NCBI GenBank assembly: GCA_964570765.1
Contig: CAZMZF010000013.1
Coordinates: 15,061 to 79,060 of the forward strand
Origin: CAZMZF01 sp964570765
Lineage (GTDB): Bacteria > Zixibacteria > MSB-5A5 > RBG-16-43-9
DNA: 64,000 nt
Reading direction: 5' to 3'
How positions within the stretch are numbered: position 1 is the first letter of the stretch; each line of letters starts with the position of its first letter. Below, piece after piece: positions 16,634 through 25,995 of this stretch. The translations under genes and the position numbers were made by a program. The notes under the pieces were generated by a model. It was not told the origin of the DNA, did no database searches, and worked only from the letters and a program-made list of their open reading frames with translations.

Positions 16634-17326
16634 ATGCCGGAGATAATCGTAAAATACGAGGATAAGATCATCGAAAGGGTAGTCACCGAGAAAAAAAGGC
16701 TCAGCATCGGCAGGACCCAGGATAACGATATCGTTCTGGATAACCGGGGGGTCTCAAGAAAACATGCCCTGATAGAACTAAACCCCAATGGAGCGGTGAT
16801 CATCGACAATGAAAGCTTGAACGGGACCTTTATAAATAATCGCAGGGTAACTGAGGAATTCCTTAAGGATAACGATGAGATAACCATAGGGAAATATAAT
16901 CTCGTCTATCACCAGAGTATAAGCCGTGACCCACGCCTCTCCGACCTGGATGGCACTATGATCCTGCAGACCAAAAAACATAAAGACCTTCTGTCCAAAG
17001 ATAAAAAAGAAGCAGAGATCACTCAAAAGGTCGGATGCTCAGTCCTTTTAGGTGAACTTAACGTAGACAAAAAAGAGTACCCTTTAGACAAGGAAATCAT
17101 CACCCTGGGTAAAGGGGATTTCGTAAATATAAAAGCACGGGGATTTTTCCTCACCAAACTCCAGGCGAAGATAATAAAGGAGAAAGATGAGCTGATACTG
17201 GTAAACCTGGGAAGAAAAGGGATGACCAAGGTAAATGGCGAAGAGATACAAAGGCACCGGCTTAAAAATGATGACCTGATCCAGATAGGCAAATCGGTTT
17301 TTCGATTCATTCAAAGGAAAGGTTAA
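16634..17326 (+). CDS. Tandem FHA-domain protein
   Basis: FHA domains bind phosphothreonine peptides. This 230-residue cytoplasmic protein has two. FHA1 (residues ~20-95) shows LSIGRTQDNDIVLDNRGVSRKHALIEL in parts (SIGR, VSRKHA) and NGTFINN. FHA2 (~130-228) is more divergent, with ITLGKGDFVNIK, LTKLQAKI and GMTKVNGEEI, and lacks the canonical GR...SRxH serine-arginine-histidine set. A linker of ~40 residues contains LSDLDGTMILQ, an acidic-threonine site that could be phosphorylated. AGGAGG precedes the ATG. Its stop codon directly abuts the phosphoesterase ATG, and a CHASE2 kinase follows. Inferred role: substrate or adaptor of that kinase. Confidence 0.88.
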   Translation: MPEIIVKYEDKIIERVVTEKKRLSIGRTQDNDIVLDNRGVSRKHALIELNPNGAVIIDNESLNGTFINNRRVTEEFLKDNDEITIGKYNLVYHQSISRDPRLSDLDGTMILQTKKHKDLLSKDKKEAEITQKVGCSVLLGELNVDKKEYPLDKEIITLGKGDFVNIKARGFFLTKLQAKIIKEKDELILVNLGRKGMTKVNGEEIQRHRLKNDDLIQIGKSVFRFIQRKG

Positions 17327-18055
17327 ATGCGTTTTGCTTTTTACTCTGACGTACATGCTAATTTAGAAGCTTTAAAAAGTGTAATCCGAGACTTTGAGAT
17401 AGAGAAAATAGATAAGTTTTTTTTCCTGGGGGATGCGGTGGGATACGGGCCTGAGCCAAATGAATGTCTGAACCTTATTCAGAAAACTTCAGAGATTCGA
17501 CTGATGGGGAATCACGATTACGCTGCCTTAGGGCTTTTAGATATAAGCTATTTCAACCCCTATGCCAAAGAGGCGATCGAATGGACCCGCAGGAAGCTTA
17601 CTGAGAAAAGCATAGAGACTATCTCCAGCTATAAGATCGACCATCGTTTTGATATATTTCATCTGGTCCATTCCACCCCTAAGGAGCCCTTAAACTGGGA
17701 TTACGTTTTCTATCTGGAGGAAGCCGAGGAAAACTTCTCATATTTCAATGCCCAGATCTGTTTGATCGGCCATTCCCATTCCCCTTTCATCATAAAAAAA
17801 TTTAAGGAAAAACAATGTTTTATTCACGACGAGCCAGAAACAGATATACAGGATGGATTCAAATACCTTATAAATATCGGCTCAGTGGGACAGCCCCGGG
17901 ATGGTAACAATAACTCCTGCTATCTGATCTATGACTCCGTGGAGAAAAGAGCCTGGCTTAAAAGGGTTCCCTATGATGTTAAGCGCACTCAGCAGAAGAT
18001 GAAGAAAGCCAATTTACCTGCCTATCTGATCGAAAGGTTAGCCTTAGGAAAATAA
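17327..18055 (+). CDS. Metallophosphoesterase (calcineurin-like, YfcE/diadenosine-tetraphosphatase-like)
   Basis: The 242-residue protein has all the metal-binding motifs of the family: SDVH (D8, H10), GDAVGYG (D36), GNHD (N62, H63, D64), HLVHSTP and GHSH near residues 148-150. The wording GDxVGYGPxPNECL is typical of the YfcE-like group whose members are phosphodiesterases or phosphatases of unclear substrate. It starts at the base after the FHA gene stop and lies 14 bp before the kinase gene, so the three are almost certainly co-transcribed. A role in removing phosphate in this pathway is tempting but only inference; the fold is not a classical protein Ser/Thr phosphatase of PP2C type. Confidence 0.88.
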   Translation: MRFAFYSDVHANLEALKSVIRDFEIEKIDKFFFLGDAVGYGPEPNECLNLIQKTSEIRLMGNHDYAALGLLDISYFNPYAKEAIEWTRRKLTEKSIETISSYKIDHRFDIFHLVHSTPKEPLNWDYVFYLEEAEENFSYFNAQICLIGHSHSPFIIKKFKEKQCFIHDEPETDIQDGFKYLINIGSVGQPRDGNNNSCYLIYDSVEKRAWLKRVPYDVKRTQQKMKKANLPAYLIERLALGK

Positions 18056-18069
18056 TTTCGGGGGAAAAG

Positions 18070-20409
18070 ATGGGGTTAAAAGAACTTTTTCAGATAAATA
18101 CTAAAAGCGCCTTCTCCGATTGGACCAAAAGATTCTCCGGTGTTATCCTCTATATCCTGATCACCTTTCTGGTAATGGTTTTGTATCTTGACCAGCAGAG
18201 CTGGTTAGAGAAATTCAACTTGAAATTCCAGGACTTAGGTTATAAGTTCAGAGGAAAAACTGACACCGGAAATGAGTTAGTCATCTTAGCTTTAGATCGT
18301 AAGAGTTTAGACCAATATGGGCGCTGGCCCTGGACCAGAGATAAAATCGCTTTGCTGGTGGAAAAACTCTCTGCCACCGGACCCAAGGTAATCCTTCTTG
18401 ATTTTTATCTGCCTCAGGATATAGTTGAGGATACTTCTGGACGAACAAACATTTTATCAGAAGCAATCGCCAGGGCTAAAAATGTGGTTTTGCCTTTATA
18501 TTTTAATTTTGCAGAAGTCGGCTTAACCCCTACCCGTTATCCGGATGTGCTTTTGAACTCCGCTTTGACTAATATCCAGGATCAGGAAGAGATCAGTTAC
18601 CAGTTCCCTTTTAATGCTAAGGAGGTTTATTACCCCAGCCAGACTCTGGCTGAAGCCGCTTATGCTTTAGGCCATGTGAACCAGACCCGGGACCTGGATA
18701 ATAAAATCCGCTATGAATCGATTCTCCTGGGGTATGATGAAAACTATTATCCCTCAGTAGGTTTGCAGATAGCACGAAAATATTACAATTTGAAAATGGA
18801 GGACTTGAAAATTGAGTCTGGAGGAAAAATCTATTTAGGAGATACTTATATCCCGACAGATAATAAATGGAGGTTTTTGATAAATTACGCTGGGACTGAA
18901 GGTAGTTTCAAATATTATTCTGCCTCCTCCTTACTGGATGGCTCTTTAAATCAAGAGCTTTTTTTCCGTAAGGTGGTGCTGGTGGGCTTAACTGATCTTT
19001 CCACCTCTCAGCTAAAAACCCCGGTCTCCTCTCATCTTCCTTCAGTGGAGAAAACTGCCAATTTAGTGGAGAACATAATCCATAAAAACTTCTTGAAAGA
19101 TACTGGACTTCTCTCAATTTTAGACCTTTTAGTTCTGATCTTGATCGGAACTTTCTGTGCCTTTGTTTTACCCAATGTTAATCTGGTTCAAAGGCTGGTT
19201 ATCCTCTTTGTTTTCCTTTTCGTAATTTTGAATCTTAGCTTTATCCTCTTCTCCTCTTTTCATGTGATCACCAAACCTTTTTACCCTCTTTTGGAGCTTT
19301 TCCTTTTCCTTTTGGTTTCACCTGGGATAAAGCCGCAGAAAACCCTGACACCAAAAAAGAAAATAGAAGAAGAAAGAAAGGAATCAGAAGAGATAAAAGA
19401 AAGGTTTATCCCGGCTGAACCGGAGCCGGAGAAAACAATGCAGCTTGACCTGCCAGAACAGACCAGAGAAAAAACACCCACTCCCATAATCCTTTCCTTT
19501 ACTCCCAGGCCGCTGGAGGAAACACCTTCCCGAACCGTAGAGAAAAGCACCTCTTCTATACCAGTAGAACAGTTCGGCAGATACAAAGTGATAGAGATAA
19601 TCGGCAAAGGGGCTATGGGCACGGTCTATAAAGGGATAGATCCAGCTATCGACCGCTTAGTAGCATTGAAAACGATCAGAGTTGACACCATCGGGTCTCC
19701 GGAGGAGCTGGATGAACTGGAAGACCGGTTGATCAAGGAGGCTCAAGCCGCTGGCAAATTATCCCACCCTAACATTGTCACTATCTATGATGTTGGTAAG
19801 GAGGGAGATCTTTATTACATTGCCATGGAATACCTGCAGGGATATACCCTGGACAAGATGATCCAGAAAAAATCTGAGCTTAATTATAAACTTGTGGCTA
19901 AGATTATGATTCAAGCCTGCCAGGCTTTAAGTTATGCCCACGAAAAAGGGATAGTCCACCGTGATATTAAGCCAGCCAACATTATGATTCTGGATAACTT
20001 CGATATAAAAGTGATGGATTTCGGGATCGCCAGATTTGGCGGTTCCTCAATGACCCAAACCGGCTTAGCCATGGGAACCCCCAGCTATATTGCGCCAGAG
20101 GTCCTGCAGGGAAAACGCGCAGACAAAAGATCAGATGTCTTCTCTCTGGGGGTAGTCCTGTACGAGATTTTAACCGGACAAAAACCCTTTAAAGGGGATG
20201 CTATCAGCACCTTAATCTATAGCATCTTAAATGACCAGCCACCCATGCCCTCGACTATAAATGATAAAACACCAACCTTATTCGACCGCGTTGTGGGCAA
20301 AGCCCTGGTGAAAAATCCAGAGGAAAGATTCCAGAACGCCTCCGAGATGGAAGTTCAGTTAAAAGAATTCGTTGCTTCCTTTGTGGTCACCCGTAGCTTT
20401 AAAATTTAA
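18070..20409 (+). CDS. CHASE2-domain serine/threonine protein kinase
   Basis: This is a 779-residue membrane kinase. One transmembrane helix (~25-45) is followed by an extracytoplasmic CHASE2 sensor domain (~55-340; ALDRKSLDQYGRWPWTRDK and KVVLVGLTD are characteristic). Then come about three transmembrane helices (~345-420), a proline/glutamate-rich linker, and a Hanks-type kinase domain (~500-770). The kinase has the glycine loop IGKGAMGTVYKG (~510), VALK lysine (~534), HRDIKPANIM (catalytic aspartate ~632), DFGIARFG and an SYIAPEV activation-end motif. All catalytic residues are present. It ends the FHA-phosphoesterase-kinase operon. Ligand unknown. Confidence 0.93.
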   Translation: MGLKELFQINTKSAFSDWTKRFSGVILYILITFLVMVLYLDQQSWLEKFNLKFQDLGYKFRGKTDTGNELVILALDRKSLDQYGRWPWTRDKIALLVEKLSATGPKVILLDFYLPQDIVEDTSGRTNILSEAIARAKNVVLPLYFNFAEVGLTPTRYPDVLLNSALTNIQDQEEISYQFPFNAKEVYYPSQTLAEAAYALGHVNQTRDLDNKIRYESILLGYDENYYPSVGLQIARKYYNLKMEDLKIESGGKIYLGDTYIPTDNKWRFLINYAGTEGSFKYYSASSLLDGSLNQELFFRKVVLVGLTDLSTSQLKTPVSSHLPSVEKTANLVENIIHKNFLKDTGLLSILDLLVLILIGTFCAFVLPNVNLVQRLVILFVFLFVILNLSFILFSSFHVITKPFYPLLELFLFLLVSPGIKPQKTLTPKKKIEEERKESEEIKERFIPAEPEPEKTMQLDLPEQTREKTPTPIILSFTPRPLEETPSRTVEKSTSSIPVEQFGRYKVIEIIGKGAMGTVYKGIDPAIDRLVALKTIRVDTIGSPEELDELEDRLIKEAQAAGKLSHPNIVTIYDVGKEGDLYYIAMEYLQGYTLDKMIQKKSELNYKLVAKIMIQACQALSYAHEKGIVHRDIKPANIMILDNFDIKVMDFGIARFGGSSMTQTGLAMGTPSYIAPEVLQGKRADKRSDVFSLGVVLYEILTGQKPFKGDAISTLIYSILNDQPPMPSTINDKTPTLFDRVVGKALVKNPEERFQNASEMEVQLKEFVASFVVTRSFKI

Positions 20410-20420
20410 CAACATTGTAA

Positions 20421-20703
20421 AGACGCATCGAATGCGTCTCAAACAGTGTAGGGACAGAACATTGTTTTGTCCTACCTCTGATTGAGCAGCGTTATACTCC
20501 TGCCCATTTCATTTGTAGGTCAAGACAAAAGCTTCGTAGGGCAAGGCTTCAGCCTTGCATTTTTGTAGGGGCAATTCATGAATTGCCCCTATTTTTTCCC
20601 CCTCCTTTTAGGAGAGGGTAGGGTAAACCCTATCCTACAGATCTTATTTTCGGAAAAGGATCGCACTGCAAAATAAAAAAGGGGCGGGGAAACCCCGCCC
20701 CCG
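20421..20703. repeat. Row of five or six different palindromic elements
   Basis: The 330-bp gap after the kinase gene is nearly all palindromes: AGACGCATCGAATGCGTCT (20421-20439); GTAGGGACAGAACAT...TGTCCTAC (20448-20475); GTAGGGCAAGGCTTCAGCCTTGC (20536-20558, arms GCAAGGCT/AGCCTTGC); GTAGGGGCAATTCATGAATTGCCCCTA (20565-20591, arms GGGGCAATTC/GAATTGCCCC); AGGGTAGGGTAAACCCTATCCT (near 20616); and GGGGCGGGGAAACCCCGCCCC (20681-20701). It separates two convergent genes, so some may act as terminators for both. Confidence 0.8.
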
Positions 20704-20740
20704 CATCATTTTACCTCTCATAATCTTATTAAACTTTTTC

Positions 20741-23059
20741 CTATTCCTCCTTTGTCTTCACTTCTTCCATCTTAATCGGTTCTACCGGACTCTTTTCTTT
20801 TTTTAAGTCATTGCCCTTAAGATTAATCTGAAAGCTTTCTTCCTCCTTCCTTGTTATCTCCATTTTTCCCCTCCCTCTGCTCTTCTCAAACTCTGCTTTT
20901 ACCGTCATCTGCTCAGCCATATCTTCCTCTGGAGTAGGTCCCCTCATTTTATTTAAACGGAAATTTTCAAATCCCCTTCTCTTGGCTACAACTCGATAGG
21001 AGAAAAAGATATTAGAACCAGCAGGACCTCTTACTTCAAAAGAGGCAACAGTCTGGTTCGCTACTGCCAGAGTTAGAGGCTCATCCTGAGGAGTTAGAAA
21101 AACATGATACTCTACACTGGTGTTAACTGTCTGGGCAAATAACGGGTCAATTTGAATTATCACTTTACCATCCACCAGTTTCCCCTTTCCAAAATCCTCA
21201 AACCAGCACTCTGGTGACTCCTGCGAATAAAGGAGACGATACTCTCCATCATCTACTTTGACTGCAGCATTTTTACTACCTAAAACTACCAGACTGTCGG
21301 TTATCCTTACATCTCCAGAAAAAAATCCTGCATATCCCTGGCCGGTTGGAGCAGAGGCATAAATCCCCCGTTTTAATCCTGTCCCTTGAGTAGAAGTGTA
21401 AAAATATCCACCATAGACATATCCAGTTGAGCTATTAGAAGCATAACTAAATGTACCATAGGAACTAGCAGCAGTGCGGCCATAACCTTCAGACCTGATT
21501 CCATAATGCCAGCCAGTCCCTGTTGATTCTGCCGTAAAATATCCACCATAGACATCACCTGAAGAACCATATGCAGAGCTATAAACACCGTAAGCATTTC
21601 CTGAAGAGCTATTACCTCCGAAGGTATAACAACCATAGGTATTAGAGTCAGAAGAACCATAAGCATGAGAATGAATTCCAGCATGAATCCCAGTCCCATA
21701 ACTTTCTACATGAAAATATCCACCATAAGCTCTTCCTGCAGAGCTATTAGCCCCGTAACCATATGCACCCTTAGCTTCCCCCTCTGAATTTGAGCAGCCA
21801 GCAGACCCATAGCTACCGTATGCATACCCTGTGGAATAATTATGGGCGTAGCCAGAGGTACCGTAAGCACTATAATCAGATGAACTCGTTCCTTTTCCAA
21901 AAACTCCATAACGGTAGTAATCACCGGATGAATCTGCCTCAAAATAACCACCGTAAACAGTTCCATTGGAACTGTTTCTGGCATAACCTAAGACTCCATA
22001 ACTATAGTTAGGATAGTTAGAATTACTTTCCCCATAAACACCATAATGAGTACCTGTACCAGTAGAGGAAGTTTTAAAATATCCACCATAGACATCTCCC
22101 GAAGAACTATTAGAGCTAAACCCGTATGCACCATAAACATTGCTCGAAGAGTTTGCACTACCATTCCCATATACTCCGTAGTGAGTTCCAGTGCCTAAAG
22201 AAGATGTGCTGAAATAACCACCAAAAATATCTCCTGAAGAACTATTGGTCGCAGTACCATAAGCCCCATAAGAAGAACCTGAGGAAGAATTAGAGGCATC
22301 ACCATAAATACCAACACTTGAATTTATAGAGGAACCATTTGCATCCCCCCTGAGTCCACATCTGAATCCGGTTCCAGAAGCAGAAGTCTCGAAATATCCA
22401 CCATAAACTGAACCGGTGGAAGCATTATCTACATATCCTCTAATTCCATACATTGAAGAAGCACTGCTGCCTGAGGCTCTCCCCTTAAAAGCTGTGCCTG
22501 AGCTGGAATAAACGCTATCCGGTCCTGTAACATTCACATACTTGCTGGTCAAATTGCTTGAACCCTCATATAAATCTGATGCGATATTTAAACGACCAAA
22601 ATCAGAAGCGGGACTGGTGAAATCATAAGAATGTAATCCATCCAATTCATCTGAGTTTAATGCATAAGAAGATGTATCTGCTTTTGTGCCACGATAAGCA
22701 TATCCCAAGCTGGACAGTCGCTGCAAAGGTCTCATCTCCGGGTCAGCTCCTACCTGGACTCCTAACCATACATTTGTATAATTGAATATACTGTCTGGAA
22801 TTGAATTAACCGAACCCAAGGTCACGTTAAAAAGCCCTTTTGAGACGGAGACTAACTGTCCTTCAGACCATTTCACCGCTCCACCAGTTGAATCCACGTA
22901 AATCCGAAAGGTCAGGGAATAGTTACCATCCGGCACAAACTTTCCGGTTGCATCCGTTAACCTCCCCTGAAAGTTAATTACCTTCGGGATGTCTGCATAA
23001 GCTAAAATGCAGACAAGTACTCCCACCACCACTCCCAAAAGCAAGGCACGGTAACGCAC
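20741..23059 (-). CDS. Large secreted repeat protein (Gly/Ser/Tyr-rich YGxYG repeats)
   Basis: This 772-residue protein starts with a signal peptide (MRYRALLLGVVVGVLVCILA, cleavage near AYA). Residues ~25-130 form an IPKVINFQGRLTD domain that is common at the start of FCB surface proteins. From ~190 to ~590 there are about ten degenerate units of the kind YGxYGxxxNSSSGxVYGGYF followed by TSSxGTGxHYG. The non-repeat C-terminus (~590-772) has GEYRLLYSQESPECWFEDFG and a highly charged tail. This resembles tail-fibre-like or adhesin-like surface proteins, but no named family is certain. A strong promoter and AGGAGGG ribosome site precede it. Confidence 0.75.
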   Translation of the reverse strand: MRYRALLLGVVVGVLVCILAYADIPKVINFQGRLTDATGKFVPDGNYSLTFRIYVDSTGGAVKWSEGQLVSVSKGLFNVTLGSVNSIPDSIFNYTNVWLGVQVGADPEMRPLQRLSSLGYAYRGTKADTSSYALNSDELDGLHSYDFTSPASDFGRLNIASDLYEGSSNLTSKYVNVTGPDSVYSSSGTAFKGRASGSSASSMYGIRGYVDNASTGSVYGGYFETSASGTGFRCGLRGDANGSSINSSVGIYGDASNSSSGSSYGAYGTATNSSSGDIFGGYFSTSSLGTGTHYGVYGNGSANSSSNVYGAYGFSSNSSSGDVYGGYFKTSSTGTGTHYGVYGESNSNYPNYSYGVLGYARNSSNGTVYGGYFEADSSGDYYRYGVFGKGTSSSDYSAYGTSGYAHNYSTGYAYGSYGSAGCSNSEGEAKGAYGYGANSSAGRAYGGYFHVESYGTGIHAGIHSHAYGSSDSNTYGCYTFGGNSSSGNAYGVYSSAYGSSGDVYGGYFTAESTGTGWHYGIRSEGYGRTAASSYGTFSYASNSSTGYVYGGYFYTSTQGTGLKRGIYASAPTGQGYAGFFSGDVRITDSLVVLGSKNAAVKVDDGEYRLLYSQESPECWFEDFGKGKLVDGKVIIQIDPLFAQTVNTSVEYHVFLTPQDEPLTLAVANQTVASFEVRGPAGSNIFFSYRVVAKRRGFENFRLNKMRGPTPEEDMAEQMTVKAEFEKSRGRGKMEITRKEEESFQINLKGNDLKKEKSPVEPIKMEEVKTKEE

Positions 23060-23132
23060 TAGACCCTCCTGTGATTAAAAAGTTAATTGTTTTGTTTGTC
23101 ACCTTCAATTTATAATCTTTACAATGTGAAAA

Positions 23133-23161
23133 TATATAGAAGGTTATGATTTATATGTCAA
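23133..23161 (-). promoter_or_regulatory. Strong sigma-70-type promoter for the repeat surface protein
   Basis: Minus strand TTGACA (23161-23156) and TATATA (23138-23133) are separated by exactly 17 bp, 74 bp before the ATG at 23059. The -35 box is a perfect match and the -10 has five of six. Confidence 0.6.
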
Positions 23162-23270
23162 GAAAAAAATCTAAATTATCACACCAAGGAATTCAATTTG
23201 TCAATTTAATAAAGAATCTATCTGCATAATGATTTTCCTTCACAAATGAAATCGGATGGAACAAATCTGC

Positions 23271-23298
23271 TTGACTAAAAGTAAAATAGTAATATATT
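23271..23298 (+). promoter_or_regulatory. Probable promoter for rplU-bamA operon
   Basis: TTGACT (23271-23276) and TATATT (23293-23298) are 16 bp apart and 57 bp before the rplU ATG. It sits back-to-back with the promoter for the repeat surface protein in the same AT-rich gap. Confidence 0.5.
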
Positions 23299-23354
23299 AG
23301 CCTTCGTATTAAAAAGTAGAATTAAATGAAAATAACGTAAACGGAGGAAATTAA

Positions 23355-23687
23355 ATGTATGCCATAATGGAAAGCGGAGGGTTACAGTTCAAGATAGAGG
23401 AAGGTGCTAAGATAAAAATACCCAAGCTAAAAGCCAAGCCTGGGGATGAGGTTGTCTTCGACAAAGTCCTCTTGATCTCCCGGGAGGAAAAAGAGCCTCT
23501 CATCGGTATGCCTTATCTTGAGAATGCCAGAATTACCGCAGAGGTTTTATCCACCAGCAAGGGAAAGAAAGCCCTGATCTATAAGTTCAAAAAACGAGTA
23601 AAATATAGAAGGAAAAGAGGGCACCGGCAGGAGTACACTGAGATAAAAATTAACAAGATAAATCTTTCCAAAAAGTCGAAATCTTAA
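23355..23687 (+). CDS. rplU: 50S ribosomal protein L21
   Basis: L21 binds 23S rRNA in the large subunit. The 110-residue protein begins MYAIMESGGLQFKIEEG and ends with the YKFKKRVKYRRKRGHRQEYTEIKI block in parts (KYRRKRGHRQ), both diagnostic; it has a short lysine/serine tail. AGGAGG-like GGAGG precedes the ATG. Usually rpmA (L27) follows directly; here the next gene is bamA, 8 bp downstream, and no L27 gene is in the window. Confidence 0.95.
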   Translation: MYAIMESGGLQFKIEEGAKIKIPKLKAKPGDEVVFDKVLLISREEKEPLIGMPYLENARITAEVLSTSKGKKALIYKFKKRVKYRRKRGHRQEYTEIKINKINLSKKSKS

Positions 23688-23694
23688 AAAATTT

Positions 23695-25980
23695 ATGTTT
23701 AAAAAAATATCCTTCATAGTTTTTCTTTTAGTTCTTTTTACCTATTCATTTTCATCTTCACAGAACCTAACTGTCTCCCGAATAGAAATAGAGGGCAATA
23801 AATCCGCAGACAAATCCTTAATCCTCTTAGCCTCTGGATTTACTAAAGGCTCTCCTTTAGAACTTCCCAGTATTCAGAGAGCTATTAAAAGGATTTATGC
23901 CTTGGACCTTTTCTCCGATGTAAAGCTCTCAGCCTCCCAGACCCCGGAAGGGGTTATCCTCACCATTAAGGTCAAGGAGTATCCTAAACTTGTGGAACTG
24001 GATATAGAAGGCAACAAGAAATTCAAGAAAACAGAGATAGAGGAGAAGCTGAATCTTAAAGTCGGAATGCAGATAAGCCCTCAACAGGTGCAGGATGGTA
24101 TAAATATCATCCAGGCACTTTATAAAGAAAAGGGTTATCTGGCAACTAAGGTGAAATCAGAGTTAAAGCCAAAAGAAACGGAAGAAGAAATAGCACTGGT
24201 ATATAAAATAGACGAGGGCAAAAAAGTAAAAATAAAGAAGATCTATGTTCAGGGGACTAAGGACTTCACTGAAGGCAAAATCAAAAAGCAGATGAAAAAC
24301 AAAGAGGACAACTGGATAAGAAGCGGAGAATTCAACTCGGAGAAATATCAGGAGGATAAGGAGAAGATCATAGAATTCTATAAGAAGAACGGATATTTAG
24401 ATGCTGAGATCTTAAAAGACTCGATCTGGTTCGACCCTTCGGGAAAAGATATGTATATAAAGCTTTTCCTATCTGAAGGAGAAAGGTATAAATTCGGGGA
24501 GATAAGTTTTCAGGGTAACAATCTCTATTCTGACGAAAAGTTGAATAAGCTGGTGAGGTTCAAACCGAATGAACTTTTCGACCAGAAAAAATATGAGGAG
24601 ACCTTAACCGAGATCTACAATCTGTATCAGGAAGAAGGGTATATCTATGTGCAGATCTCCGATGTTACCTCCACCCAGGGGAATGTGGTTGATATCGATT
24701 ATCAGATAACCGAAGGAGTTCCAGCCAATGTTCATTTCGTGAAGATCGAAGGGAATACCAAGACCAAAGAGAAGGTTATCCGCCGGGAGCTTTCGGTTTT
24801 GCCCGGCCAGAGATTCCGTCGTTCTATCCTTATGAGGAGCATTCGGGACGTGATGTATCTGAACTATTTCTCTAATGCGACCCCGGACCTTGAAATCTTA
24901 CCTAACGGAGATATAGACCTTATAATCAAAGTAGAAGAGAAACCAACCGGCTCCATAAATTTTGGAGCAGGATACAGCGAAAGGGATAAGGTAGTGGGCT
25001 CAATTGGGCTGGGAATACCTAATCTTTTCGGGAATGGTCAGAATGTGGATTTGAGCTGGGAATTTGGAAAAACGACGAACACTGTTCAGCTTAGTTTCTC
25101 CGAGCCCTGGTTCAGAGATACCCCGACCTCAGTCGGGATAGATTTATATCAGGTTAATCGGAGATGGTATGATTATTACACTGAAGGTAGAACCGGGGCT
25201 GGGTTGAGACTGGGCAGAAGGCTAAGCTGGCCAGATAACTACTGCAGGCTTTATGTCAGATACAGAATGGAAAGAGTACGCTATTTTGATTTCTCTAATA
25301 GTTACCTGGTAGCCTACAAAGATAGCCCTTATAACCTGCAATTAATAGATTGGCCTCAGAGTACCTCCAGCATCGACTTCACCCTGACCAGAGATTCCAG
25401 AGACCTGCCTCAGTTTGCCACTTCTGGTTCTATTATCTCCTGGAACACTGAGTTAGCTGGTGGCATCTTAGGAGGGAACTGGTCTTATCATAAACATATA
25501 TTTGAGTTTTCCAAGTATAAAAAAACTTTCTGGAAATTCGTTTTGGCGGCAAAAGTTCGAGCTGGGTTGATCGATGGATATAACCGTAAATCCGTTGTCC
25601 CCTATAGTGAAAGGTTTGCCCCCGGTGGAACAGACCCGGATGGGATGGTGAGAGGTTATCCAGATGGATGGATCGGGCCTAGAGATTCTGATGACAATCT
25701 TATCAGAGGTAGAAGTGTTCTGATCTATAACTTGGAATATCAGTATCCCCTGGTGGAACAGCAGATCTACGGACTATTTTTTGCAGATGCGGGAAATGCC
25801 TGGCTTAGTGGCAGACAGATCTCTCCTCTTTCCTTCAGACATCTTAAAAAATCAGTCGGCTTCGGCTTCAGGATGATTGTGCCTAATCTGGGAATGATCG
25901 GTTTCGATTTTGGATATGGGTTCGATTATCCAGGGGGAAACAAGTGGAGACCTCACTTCCAGTTCGGTAAATCTTTTTAA
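23695..25980 (+). CDS. bamA: Outer membrane protein assembly factor BamA
   Basis: BamA inserts beta-barrel proteins into the outer membrane. The 761-residue protein has an N-terminal signal (residues 1-22), five POTRA domains (~25-415) marked by recurring IEGNKxxKxxxI and GYLxxKV-type words (VELDIEGNKKFKKTEI, NGYLDAEI, FQGNNLYSDEKL, VKIEGNTKTKEKVIRREL). A 16-stranded barrel follows (~420-761), containing the VRGYPDG variant of the conserved VRGF/Y motif and a C-terminal phenylalanine (FGKSF), the barrel-recognition signal. It precedes skp and lpxD in the classic order. Confidence 0.96.
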   Translation: MFKKISFIVFLLVLFTYSFSSSQNLTVSRIEIEGNKSADKSLILLASGFTKGSPLELPSIQRAIKRIYALDLFSDVKLSASQTPEGVILTIKVKEYPKLVELDIEGNKKFKKTEIEEKLNLKVGMQISPQQVQDGINIIQALYKEKGYLATKVKSELKPKETEEEIALVYKIDEGKKVKIKKIYVQGTKDFTEGKIKKQMKNKEDNWIRSGEFNSEKYQEDKEKIIEFYKKNGYLDAEILKDSIWFDPSGKDMYIKLFLSEGERYKFGEISFQGNNLYSDEKLNKLVRFKPNELFDQKKYEETLTEIYNLYQEEGYIYVQISDVTSTQGNVVDIDYQITEGVPANVHFVKIEGNTKTKEKVIRRELSVLPGQRFRRSILMRSIRDVMYLNYFSNATPDLEILPNGDIDLIIKVEEKPTGSINFGAGYSERDKVVGSIGLGIPNLFGNGQNVDLSWEFGKTTNTVQLSFSEPWFRDTPTSVGIDLYQVNRRWYDYYTEGRTGAGLRLGRRLSWPDNYCRLYVRYRMERVRYFDFSNSYLVAYKDSPYNLQLIDWPQSTSSIDFTLTRDSRDLPQFATSGSIISWNTELAGGILGGNWSYHKHIFEFSKYKKTFWKFVLAAKVRAGLIDGYNRKSVVPYSERFAPGGTDPDGMVRGYPDGWIGPRDSDDNLIRGRSVLIYNLEYQYPLVEQQIYGLFFADAGNAWLSGRQISPLSFRHLKKSVGFGFRMIVPNLGMIGFDFGYGFDYPGGNKWRPHFQFGKSF

Positions 25981-25995
25981 GTAACGGAGGAGAAA

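Noticed and set aside
21373..22170. Minus-strand frames inside the repeat surface protein
   Set aside because: Alternative frames of the repetitive gene; their methionine/valine-rich sequences are frame shadows.
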